Shown here piece by piece: positions 36,886-44,903 of a stretch of DNA of 64,000 nt (position 1 is the first letter of the stretch; each line of letters opens with the position of its first letter). This stretch comes from VBAT01 sp036520835. Its GTDB lineage: Bacteria; Bacteroidota; Bacteroidia; Chitinophagales; Chitinophagaceae. The stretch covers positions 10,700-74,699 of the forward strand of contig DATDIX010000081.1 in the NCBI GenBank assembly GCA_036520835.1, read 5' to 3'. Made by a program: the position numbers and the translations under genes. The notes under the pieces were generated by a model that saw only the letters and a program-made list of their open reading frames with translations, had not been told where the DNA came from and did no database searches.

Positions 36886-38219
36886 TGAAGACAATATTTA
36901 CATCAGCTATATCATTTTTGTATTGCTTTTACTCAGGAGCTCAGCAAACCACTTTTAAATTTGATTTTGGATCAGGTAAACCTGCTGCCGGCTATATCCA
37001 GATAACGCCGGAAACAAAATTTACTTATCAAACGGGCTATGGTTTTGACCGGGGATCGGTGGTGGAGTCTGTTGACAGGGGCGGTAATGCGTTAACCGGT
37101 GATTATATTACCGGTAAAAAACCATTTTATTTTTCTGTAAAACTGCCTGATGGCAATTATGACGTCAAACTGTTACTCGGTGATGCAAAAGGAACATCGG
37201 CAACTACGGTAAGAACAGAATGCAGGCGATTAATGCTGGAAAACATCAGGACAACAAAAGGAAAAATCATTACACAAGTATTTACCGTTCATGTAAGAGA
37301 CAGCCTGATAAGAAATGATGCATCAGTTGCCGTCAGCAAAGTGAGATTAAAACCGCGGGAAGTTAATCACCTGCATTGGGATAATTTATTAACGATCGAA
37401 TTTAATGATTCATTACCGAAAGTGTGTGCGGTTGAAATAATACCTAATAAAACGGCCGCCACTATTTTTCTCGCCGGTAACTCTACGGTTGTTGACCAGG
37501 ATCGTGAACCATGGGCTGCATGGGGACAGATGTTTCCCCGGTTTTTAATTTCTTCCAGAGTGGTGGTGGCCAATTATGCAGAATCAGGAGAAACATTAAG
37601 GGCATTCAAGGGAGAAAGAAGATTGGAAAAAATATGGAGCCTGGCAAAGCCGGGTGATTATTTATTTATCGAGTTTGCGCATAACGACCAGAAATCAGGC
37701 GGTAATCATCTCGACCCTTTTACTACGTACAAACAAACATTGAAAGAATGGATTTCTGAAGCAAAAAAAAGAAAAATGATCCCGGTTTTAGTTACATCCA
37801 TGCACCGGAGGAATTTTGATTCAACTGGGCATATCATTAATACATTGCTGGAATATCCCGAAGCTGTTCGTCAAACAGGTAAAGAGGAAAATATTGCCGT
37901 GATAGACCTGAATGCCATGAGTAAAACATTATATGAAGCATGGGGGCCGGAGACATCACTGAAAGCATTTGTACATTACCCGGCCAATAGTTTTCCCAAT
38001 CAACCGGAAGCACTGAAGGATAACACGCATTTCAGCCCTTATGGGGCATATGAACTGGCAAAGTGTATCGTCAGTTCTATTCAAAAGCAAAACCTGCCTT
38101 TGGCAAAATTTATCAGGAAAGAAGTAATGATGTACGACCCGGCCAAACCATTAGCGTTAGAAAAGTTTTATTGGCCGCAGAGTTCTTTTGTGAGTTTGGC
38201 AAAGCCGGACGGAAATTAG
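36885..38219 (+). CDS. CE12-like SGNH rhamnogalacturonan acetylesterase with N-terminal beta domain
   Basis: A 444-residue secreted esterase with a signal peptide to about SGAQ. Residues 20-185 form a beta-sandwich that resembles a carbohydrate-binding or galactose-binding-like domain. The SGNH hydrolase domain follows: nucleophile S200 in LAGNSTVVD (GNS in place of GDS), H266-N267-D268 in FAHNDQK, and D379/H382 in DNTHFSPYG. The order and spacing match CE12 rhamnogalacturonan acetylesterases, which remove acetyl groups from backbone galacturonate. It overlaps the GH95 stop by 1 bp. Deacetylation would make the backbone accessible to the lyases and glycosidases encoded around it. Confidence 0.87.
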   Translation: MKTIFTSAISFLYCFYSGAQQTTFKFDFGSGKPAAGYIQITPETKFTYQTGYGFDRGSVVESVDRGGNALTGDYITGKKPFYFSVKLPDGNYDVKLLLGDAKGTSATTVRTECRRLMLENIRTTKGKIITQVFTVHVRDSLIRNDASVAVSKVRLKPREVNHLHWDNLLTIEFNDSLPKVCAVEIIPNKTAATIFLAGNSTVVDQDREPWAAWGQMFPRFLISSRVVVANYAESGETLRAFKGERRLEKIWSLAKPGDYLFIEFAHNDQKSGGNHLDPFTTYKQTLKEWISEAKKRKMIPVLVTSMHRRNFDSTGHIINTLLEYPEAVRQTGKEENIAVIDLNAMSKTLYEAWGPETSLKAFVHYPANSFPNQPEALKDNTHFSPYGAYELAKCIVSSIQKQNLPLAKFIRKEVMMYDPAKPLALEKFYWPQSSFVSLAKPDGN

Positions 38220-38270
38220 ACCCATTGCCGGCTTACAGTTTTCTTATTTGAAGACCGATAAACGATTTTT

Positions 38271-39920
38271 ATGAAACGATTTTTGATCTTATTGTTTTTT
38301 TATTCTTCCGCATTCTCCCAATCACCAGTCATCAATGTTGACCTCGGAAAAGAAGTGGGAGATATGACACCCATCTGGGCCTGGTTTGGTTATGATGAAC
38401 CGAATTATACCTATATGAAGGATGGGAAAAAGTTATTGTCAGAGATAGCTGCATTAAGCCCCGTGCCGGTTTTCGTCAGGGCGCATAATTTATTAACGAC
38501 AGGTGATGGCACACCTGCCCTGAAATGGGGCTCTACGAATGCATACACAGAAGATGCTGCAGGCAAACCCATTTATAACTGGACGATCGTTGACAGCATT
38601 TTTGATACGTATATACAAAGAGGGATGAAACCCCTGGCGCAAATTGGTTTTATGCCGGAAGCCCTTTCATCAAAGCCTCAGCCGTATAAACATAACTGGA
38701 AACCCGGAGCGCCTTACAAAGAAGTTTTTACAGGCTGGGCGTACCCGCCGAATGATTATAATAAATGGCGTGAACTTATTTACCAATGGGCGAAGCACTG
38801 CGTGGAGCGGTATGGGAAAAAGGAAGTGGAAAGCTGGTGGTGGGAGGTTTGGAACGAACCCAATATCCCTTACTGGCAGGGAACACAGGAAGAATTTCAT
38901 AAAACCTATGATTATGCAGCCGACGGTTTGCGCAAAGTATTACCCACAGCCAGGATCGGGGGTTGTAATATTACCGGTGGCGGATCAAAATTTTTGTCGG
39001 CCTTTATCAAACACTGCCTGGATGATACCAATTATGCAACGGGTATGATCGGCTCACCGCTGGATATGGTATTGTTTCATGCAAAGGGCCAGCCGAGAGT
39101 CGTGAACGGAACCGTGGTGATGAATGTCGGCACACAAATGCGCAACATACGGGATGCAATGAAGACGGTCAATGAATTTCCTTCCCTGAAAAATATCCCC
39201 CTGGTCATTGGTGAATCTGATCCCGAAGGTTGTGCTGCCTGCGGTATGAGCACTAATCCTGAGAATGCCTATCGCAACGGTACGATGTATTCCAGTTATA
39301 CAGCGGCATCGTTTGCCCGCAAGTATTTACTGGCAGATGAACATAAAGTGAACCTTATCGGTGCCGTGTCCTGGTCTTTTGAATTTGAAAACCAGCCCTG
39401 GTTTGCGGGTTTTCGTGACCTGGCTACCAATGGGGTTGATAAACCGGTGCTGAATGTATTTCGCATGTTTGGGATGATGAAGGGAAAACGGGTAGCCGTA
39501 AACGGCAACAGGATGTATGACCTTAAAACATTTGTTGACTCCAGTGTGCGGGGCCAGGCCGATATCGGTGCGATAGCTGCGAAAGATAAACGGTCTGTGA
39601 CGATCATGGTATGGAATTATCATGATGAAGATAAGCAGGATGCGGGGGAAGAGATAGCCATAAATGTAGAAGGGCTACCTGCTGCAACAGTAACTCTTAC
39701 GGAATACCGTATAGATAGTGAACACAGCAATTCCTATGAAGTATGGAAGAAAATGGGTTCGCCGCAAAACCCGGCAGCGGAACAAATTGCAATATTGGAG
39801 AAAGCAGGACAATTGCAGGCGATGAACAAACTTGTGAGGATAACTACTGTAAATGGAAAAGCAATGATAAAACTTAGCTTGCCGGGACAGGGAGTATCAT
39901 TGCTGAAGTTGAGCTGGTAA
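38271..39920 (+). CDS. GH39-family glycoside hydrolase
   Basis: A 549-residue secreted TIM-barrel enzyme of clan GH-A that resembles GH39. Signal peptide to about FSQ. The acid/base is E196 in WEVWNEPN and the nucleophile is probably E315 in VIGESDPEG; the C-terminal 120 residues form a beta-sandwich. GH39 contains beta-xylosidases and alpha-L-iduronidases, and some members in PULs cleave other pentose or uronate side-chain linkages. Here a xylose or arabinopyranose side chain is plausible but unproven. It is the last gene before a 534-bp stretch without a convincing gene. Confidence 0.82.
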   Translation: MKRFLILLFFYSSAFSQSPVINVDLGKEVGDMTPIWAWFGYDEPNYTYMKDGKKLLSEIAALSPVPVFVRAHNLLTTGDGTPALKWGSTNAYTEDAAGKPIYNWTIVDSIFDTYIQRGMKPLAQIGFMPEALSSKPQPYKHNWKPGAPYKEVFTGWAYPPNDYNKWRELIYQWAKHCVERYGKKEVESWWWEVWNEPNIPYWQGTQEEFHKTYDYAADGLRKVLPTARIGGCNITGGGSKFLSAFIKHCLDDTNYATGMIGSPLDMVLFHAKGQPRVVNGTVVMNVGTQMRNIRDAMKTVNEFPSLKNIPLVIGESDPEGCAACGMSTNPENAYRNGTMYSSYTAASFARKYLLADEHKVNLIGAVSWSFEFENQPWFAGFRDLATNGVDKPVLNVFRMFGMMKGKRVAVNGNRMYDLKTFVDSSVRGQADIGAIAAKDKRSVTIMVWNYHDEDKQDAGEEIAINVEGLPAATVTLTEYRIDSEHSNSYEVWKKMGSPQNPAAEQIAILEKAGQLQAMNKLVRITTVNGKAMIKLSLPGQGVSLLKLSW

Positions 39921-40454
39921 TTTTTGGCCAGGCTATAGTGCTGCTATGGGCTTTCGTTGCAGTTTACCCGGAACACTGAACAAAGCGAAAGAGAAATAGA
40001 AAAGTACTCTTGTATGTCCCGTAATTCTATTCAGCATATTCGAAGTGGATTTAATGTTCCGGCGGAACATCTCGTGTGTAAAGGAACAAGACGGCATTAA
40101 TGGCATTCCGTAGGAACGCAGGTGCAAAATTCTTTGGAGGTTTTGCATTTAACTGCCAGAAGCAAGCACGAAACGTTCCGATGGAAAGTTCAGAACCTTT
40201 TTGCTTGATGCGATTACCCATGAAATGTCTCTACGGGACATGGAAGGCTTGGTTAAGGGGAATATTGAAAATCAGGTAAGTTTGAAAAAGAGTATTATGG
40301 ATCTAATTGACTACCTGTATTATAATAAAGATAGCAGCATGAAGCGGGTAGTGATGGCCCCGGAAGGGGTGAAGCCGGTATAGTGAGTAACAAGGAACTT
40401 AATTTTTTAAAACTAATGTTCTGCTTACAGTCAAACTACAATAAAGTATAAAAA
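39921..40454. other. Intergenic region with a cluster of short hairpins
   Basis: No convincing gene. Two short open frames (39933-40148 on minus, 40201-40383 on plus) have no recognisable domains and overlap the hairpins, so they are not called. The middle holds four TTCC/GGAA- or GTC/GAC-type hairpins (see the repeat entry). The last 70 bp are A/T-rich and lead into the isomerase-like gene. Confidence 0.5.
40054..40241. repeat. REP-like hairpin cluster
   Basis: Four small dyads of similar look lie in 190 bp. ATGTTCCGGCGGAACAT (40054-40070) is a perfect 8-bp stem with a single central base. TTCCGTAGGAA (40106-40116), TTCCGATGGAA (40176-40186) and ATGTCTCTACGGGACAT (40225-40241) follow. The shared plan (TTCC or TGTC arm, short loop containing a CG or TAC, complementary arm) suggests a repeated extragenic palindrome array or the remnant of a small mobile element. 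No transposase is visible. Confidence 0.55.
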
Positions 40455-41321
40455 ATGAAATGTAAAACCGGGATCATTTTTTTTGTAATATCTCTTATTG
40501 TTTTGTTTGGCTTTATGCCCGGCAAGGAAAAGATCCCCCAATTGGGCATTGTAGCGCCATTAGAACAGGATAGCCTTGTTTACGCATCGGGCTTTCGGAT
40601 GATTGGCGAATCGGTAGGCAGAATGCTTTCTCCATCATTAACAGAAGAGCAGTTCCAGCTAAACCTGGCACGGATAAAAAAGGCAAAATGCAAAGTTTTT
40701 CTGTGTAATATTTTCTTCCCGGCGAGTATAAAAATTGCTGGACCTGATGTTAACGAGAACCGGGTATTAGGTTATGCCGACACAGTTTTTTCAAGAGCAA
40801 AAAGAGCAGGGATCCCCTTTATTGTTTTAGGCAGTGGCGGCGCCCGCAGAATTCCTGAAGGTTATGATGCGCAAAAGGCACAGGCAGATTTTGCCCTGTT
40901 ATGCCGTAAGCTGGCCATAGTTGCAGGCAAGTATGGAATTATGATTGCTCTTGAAAGCCTGCAAGCTGCGGAAACAAATTTCCTGGTCACACTACAATCC
41001 GCAGCAGAAGTAGTCAGAACAGCCAATCATCCTAATTTTAAACTGAATGCGGATATTTTCCACATGATGAGGGAAGGAGAATCGCCGCAAAGTATTGTTG
41101 ATGCCGCAGATGTTCTGGCTTACTGTGAAATTGCAGAAAAGCAAAAGCGGTCACTGCCCGGGGTACAGGGTGATGATTTCAAGCCTTATTTACGGGCTTT
41201 ACGGAAAGCAAAATATAAGGGCCATATTTTTATCGAAGGGAATACCAGTGATCCCGGCAATGATATGCCACTATCTTTTAAATATCTTATCCGGCAGCTC
41301 CGGGAGGTATATGCCGAATAA
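40455..41321 (+). CDS. Exported TIM-barrel sugar isomerase/epimerase-like protein
   Basis: A 288-residue protein of the xylose-isomerase-like TIM-barrel family (AP endonuclease 2 superfamily). Candidate metal ligands are E167 (IALES), D200 with H203 (LNADIFH) and E261 (IFIEGN). The position where this family usually has a histidine (HxAD/E) reads CEIAE, so E225 replaces it. Residues 6-21 are a strongly hydrophobic segment, so the protein is probably exported or membrane-anchored; that is unusual for a sugar-phosphate isomerase, since phosphorylated sugars are cytoplasmic. It may instead act on free sugars or keto-sugars released by the PUL enzymes. Confidence 0.7.
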   Translation: MKCKTGIIFFVISLIVLFGFMPGKEKIPQLGIVAPLEQDSLVYASGFRMIGESVGRMLSPSLTEEQFQLNLARIKKAKCKVFLCNIFFPASIKIAGPDVNENRVLGYADTVFSRAKRAGIPFIVLGSGGARRIPEGYDAQKAQADFALLCRKLAIVAGKYGIMIALESLQAAETNFLVTLQSAAEVVRTANHPNFKLNADIFHMMREGESPQSIVDAADVLAYCEIAEKQKRSLPGVQGDDFKPYLRALRKAKYKGHIFIEGNTSDPGNDMPLSFKYLIRQLREVYAE

Positions 41322-41354
41322 GAAAAAAGGTAAAGCGGCAGGCGCTTTAACTAT

Positions 41355-41400
41355 CAGGACTGTACAGGATACAAAAGAGGCTGCGATACCCTTACTTTAT
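41355..41400 (+). promoter_or_regulatory. CAGGAY direct repeat and -7-like element before first PL22-like gene
   Basis: CAGGACT (41355-41361) and CAGGATA (41365-41371) show the same 10-bp period as at the susC promoters. After 21 bp comes TACTTTAT (41393-41400), a -7-like element, and the ATG is at 41420. The match is weaker than at susC: one half-site varies at positions 6-7 and the gap is one base longer. Confidence 0.45.
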
Positions 41401-41419
41401 AGACTAAAGATTGCTTGAT

Positions 41420-42670
41420 ATGAAGACTTTAACTTTCCGGCTGGCTATTTGCCTGCTCCTCCTCAGTTTCACCTTATACTCTAAGTTTGTATTTACCCAG
41501 CCTGTCATGGAAACCGGCGGCCAAAAGATGCCGGATGAATGGATAGATAAATCAACAGGTCATAAGGTTGTCAAATTGACAAGAAAAGAAGGCAGCAACT
41601 ACAGTTTCTACTTTCACAATAATCCATTTATTGGCAACAAAATGGTTTTTTATAATACCTCGCCCCAAAAACCGGAAGAGCAAGCAGCTAAAGTGGAAAT
41701 TAGTAATACCAGCGCAAGGAACCGGCAGATTCATATAGTGGATTTAAAAACACTGGAGATTGAGCAGCTCACTTATCATACAACAGCAATGACCGGTGAA
41801 ATTGTTTCTGCCAAAACAAAAGAAATTTTTTTCCAGGTAAAGGACAGTGTATTTTCTGTTGATATTACAACAAAGAAAGAAACACTGGTGTATGTTTTCC
41901 CGGCAGACTTTAAGGCAAATATAACCTGTGTTAATGCTGACGGGACATTGCTGGCCGGCGCCAAATCAAGCGACGAGGAAAAAGAATTGTTTAAAAAATA
42001 TCCCGGCAAATCAAGCTACTTCAATATTATCTACGAGGCTAAATTGCCCCGCACTTTATTCACTATTGATATAAAAAGCAAACAGCTGAATAAATTGCAT
42101 ACGGACAGCGCCTGGCTTAATCATGTACAGTTTTCAGCAGCGGACCCCAACTTATTAATGTTTTGCCACGAAGGCCCCTGGCATAAGGTAAACAGGATCT
42201 GGACGATTGATGTAAAAACAAAACAGGTAACACAGATCCATAAACGGGTAATGGATATGGAAATAGCCGGGCATGAATGGAGCAGTGCAGATGGTAAAAT
42301 AATATGGTATGATCTGCAACAGCCAAGAGGCACTACCTTTTTTATAGAAGGGCATCATGTAAAAACAGGTCAAAAAACAAAGTATGAGTTACAAAGAAAT
42401 GAATGGAGCATACATTTCAACAGTACAAAGGATAATAAGCTATTCTGCGGAGATGGTGGCGACCCTGGCCAGGTAGCAAAGGCGCCGGATGGTCAGTGGA
42501 TTTATTTATTTACTCCTGAAGGAGATAAATTTACTTCAAAGAAATTGGTTAACATGAAAAACCACAAATACAGTTTAGAGCCTAATGTGCATTTCAGCCC
42601 GGATGAAAAATGGGTCATATTCAGGGCCAACTTTGAAGGAGAGACGAATGTGTATGCGGTGGCATTGTGA
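41420..42670 (+). CDS. PL22-like oligogalacturonate lyase family protein (exported)
   Basis: A 416-residue beta-propeller protein; ATG 41420 is chosen over an in-frame TTG 9 bp earlier. It begins with a hydrophobic signal segment (residues 7-21). It resembles PL22 oligogalacturonate lyases, which cleave digalacturonate at a seven-bladed propeller using a Mn site of histidines. Visible candidates are H235 (LNHVQFS), H250/H255 (CHEGPWHK), H285 (GHEW) and H391 (EPNVHFSPD). Classical PL22 enzymes are cytoplasmic, so the export signal is noteworthy. A second, more distant PL22-like protein is encoded at 57043. Product and substrate are inferred from family only. Confidence 0.72.
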   Translation: MKTLTFRLAICLLLLSFTLYSKFVFTQPVMETGGQKMPDEWIDKSTGHKVVKLTRKEGSNYSFYFHNNPFIGNKMVFYNTSPQKPEEQAAKVEISNTSARNRQIHIVDLKTLEIEQLTYHTTAMTGEIVSAKTKEIFFQVKDSVFSVDITTKKETLVYVFPADFKANITCVNADGTLLAGAKSSDEEKELFKKYPGKSSYFNIIYEAKLPRTLFTIDIKSKQLNKLHTDSAWLNHVQFSAADPNLLMFCHEGPWHKVNRIWTIDVKTKQVTQIHKRVMDMEIAGHEWSSADGKIIWYDLQQPRGTTFFIEGHHVKTGQKTKYELQRNEWSIHFNSTKDNKLFCGDGGDPGQVAKAPDGQWIYLFTPEGDKFTSKKLVNMKNHKYSLEPNVHFSPDEKWVIFRANFEGETNVYAVAL

Positions 42671-42694
42671 ATGGTGAGTAGTGAATGGTGAATG
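42669..42694. repeat. GTGAATGGT-type intergenic repeat
   Basis: Right after the PL22-like stop, GTGAATGGTGAGTAGTGAATGG repeats a 7-9 base unit similar to the one at 34340-34372. A different AT-rich run (GAATTATGAATTATGAAT) lies at 51609-51626. No function is apparent. Confidence 0.4.
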
Positions 42695-42804
42695 AGCCTT
42701 CGCTTTCCGGAGACATTGACAATTACCGGGTATTTCGAAAGTGCTGAGTAGCGATTTAATGTTGATATGGTAGTTATGAAGTTGAGTAAAGATATGCAAT
42801 GCCG

Positions 42805-42828
42805 CTCCCTCTCCAACCGGAGAGGGAG
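42805..42828. repeat. Perfect 10-bp stem hairpin upstream of GH127
   Basis: CTCCCTCTCC (42805-42814), loop AACC, GGAGAGGGAG (42819-42828). The stem is perfect. With no T run after it, it is more like a dispersed repeat element than a terminator, but it could still protect or end the upstream transcript. It sits 50 bp before the GH127 start. Confidence 0.6.
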
Positions 42829-42878
42829 AAGGAGGGTGGGGCCGTAATTCTGTAGCTTGCTATATAAATAATATCTCA

Positions 42879-44891
42879 ATGAAGAAAGTCATTTTGTATG
42901 CATTAGCGCTTTTATGCTTCATACCATGCGTTGCCCAAAACAAGGATTATGCTTTTCGTGCCGTTCCATTCACCAGCGTTAAACTGACAGATAATTTCTG
43001 GCTTCCACGGATCAAGATCAATCATACTGTAACGATACCTGCCTCCTTTGAACGTTGTGATAAAACAGGAAGAATAAAGAATTTCATCATGGCAGCTGAA
43101 AAAAGCGGTAAGTTCTGTACTACTTACCCTTTTGATGACACAGATATTTATAAGACCATCGAAGGGGCTTCCTTTTCACTGAGCCTTTTTCCTGACAAGA
43201 AAATGGAAGCTTATATTGATTCATTGATCACTATCATTGGTAAAGCGCAGGAGCCGGATGGCTATTTATATACTGCCCGGACTATTAACCCGCTTGATCC
43301 GCATAAGTGGGCAGGCAATGAAAGATGGGTAAAAGAACGGGAATTGAGTCATGAGTTGTACAACTCGGGGCATTTATATGAAGCGGCAGCAGCCCATTTC
43401 CAGGCAACCGGTAAAAGAAACTTGCTGGATATTTCTTTAAAGAACGCTGATCTTGTCTGTGCTGTTTTCGGTCATGATAAAATGCATGTAGCTCCGGGTC
43501 ACCAGGTAATTGAAATGGGATTGGTGAAGTTGTATCGCATTACCGGTAAAAAGGAATACCTCGAAACGGCTAAATACTTTATTGAAGAGAGGGGACACTA
43601 CAAGGGGTATGATGCTAAAAATAAAGACGTATGGAAAAATGGTGCTTACTGGCAGGATCATATTCCGGTGGTAGACCAGAAAGAAGCGATCGGGCATGCC
43701 GTACGTGCCGGGTATTTGTATGCAGCAGTAGCAGATATTGCTGCTTTAACCGGTGATGAAAAAATGCTGAATGCCATAGATAGTATCTGGGTAAATATGG
43801 TGTCTAAAAAGATCTATGTGCAGGGTGGAGCAGGAGCGGTAGGCAGCGGTGAACGATACGGGGATAATTATGAGTTGCCGAATGCCACCGCTTACAACGA
43901 AACCTGTGCAGCTATTTCAAATGTGTATTGGAATCAGCGGATGTTTCAATTGCACGGTGATTCAAAATATATTGATGTGCTGGAAAAGATATTGTACAAC
44001 GGTTTGATATCAGGTGTGGGATTAGATGGCAAGTCTTTTTTCTACACTAACGCCATGCAGATCACTAATAGCCGTAAGCATAGGGATATGGAAGGAGAAC
44101 GTTCTGGCTGGTTTGAATGTTCCTGCTGCCCGACCAATGTATGCCGTTTGTTACCATCGGTGCCAGGTTATATGTATGCGCAGAAAGATGAGAAAGTGTT
44201 TGTCAATCTTTTTGCCAACAGTGATGCTTCGTTGACAGTATTGGGAAAACCAGTCAGCATCAGTCAGCAGAATAATTATCCCTGGGATGGCGATCTGAAA
44301 TTTAGGGTATCGCTAAAATCAACATTCGCGTTTACCTTATTGGTTCGTATTCCGGGATGGACGCAGAATACTGCAATCCCATCTGACCTTTATTCATTCG
44401 AAAATAGTTCGGATAAAAAAGTAACGATAAAACTCAATGGTAATCCGGTTGAGTATAATATGGAAAATGGCTATGCAATACTGAATAGGACATGGAAAAA
44501 GAATGATGTGGTGGAAGTAAGCCTGCCGATGGAAGTTCGCCGGGTGATCGCCAATGAGAAATTGAAAGAAGATGCTGGAAAGATCGCTTTGCAGCGTGGC
44601 CCCATCATGTATTGTGCCGAATGGGCCGACAATAATGGGAGGGTATCCAATATAGTATTACCGGCTGCGATTGTTCTTACTCCGGAGTATAAACCCGGTA
44701 TGCTGAATGGCATTACTATATTAAAAGGCGAAGCCACGGCGATCATTACCGATACAAAGGGAAATAAAGTAAATACCGTCAAACAGCCATTCACGGCCAT
44801 TCCGTACTATTCATGGGCCAACAGGGGTAAAGGTGAAATGACGGTCTGGTTCCCTGAAACTATAAAAGACATAGAGATCATTACTTATTAA
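42879..44891 (+). CDS. GH127 beta-L-arabinofuranosidase-type enzyme
   Basis: A 670-residue family GH127 enzyme with a signal peptide to about CVAQ. The unusual zinc-cysteine catalytic site of the family is complete: E341 and C343 in NETCA, and C414, C416 and C417 in FECSCCPTN. These correspond to E338, C340, C415, C417 and C418 of bifidobacterial HypBA1, where the penultimate cysteine is the nucleophile. Family members release beta-L-arabinofuranose; one characterised RG-II homologue releases aceric acid. In this locus either a terminal beta-L-Araf side chain or an RG-II sugar fits. GH106 follows 12 bp downstream. Confidence 0.9.
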   Translation: MKKVILYALALLCFIPCVAQNKDYAFRAVPFTSVKLTDNFWLPRIKINHTVTIPASFERCDKTGRIKNFIMAAEKSGKFCTTYPFDDTDIYKTIEGASFSLSLFPDKKMEAYIDSLITIIGKAQEPDGYLYTARTINPLDPHKWAGNERWVKERELSHELYNSGHLYEAAAAHFQATGKRNLLDISLKNADLVCAVFGHDKMHVAPGHQVIEMGLVKLYRITGKKEYLETAKYFIEERGHYKGYDAKNKDVWKNGAYWQDHIPVVDQKEAIGHAVRAGYLYAAVADIAALTGDEKMLNAIDSIWVNMVSKKIYVQGGAGAVGSGERYGDNYELPNATAYNETCAAISNVYWNQRMFQLHGDSKYIDVLEKILYNGLISGVGLDGKSFFYTNAMQITNSRKHRDMEGERSGWFECSCCPTNVCRLLPSVPGYMYAQKDEKVFVNLFANSDASLTVLGKPVSISQQNNYPWDGDLKFRVSLKSTFAFTLLVRIPGWTQNTAIPSDLYSFENSSDKKVTIKLNGNPVEYNMENGYAILNRTWKKNDVVEVSLPMEVRRVIANEKLKEDAGKIALQRGPIMYCAEWADNNGRVSNIVLPAAIVLTPEYKPGMLNGITILKGEATAIITDTKGNKVNTVKQPFTAIPYYSWANRGKGEMTVWFPETIKDIEIITY

Positions 44892-44903
44892 AGTTTGTCC
44901 ATC

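Noticed and set aside
39933..40148. 71-codon minus-strand frame in the 534-bp gap
   Set aside because: Overlaps the hairpin cluster and looks like a translation of repeat sequence; no coding signature.
40201..40383. 60-codon plus-strand frame before the isomerase-like gene
   Set aside because: Starts with TTG inside a hairpin and shows no recognisable protein family; could be a decayed fragment but cannot be supported.
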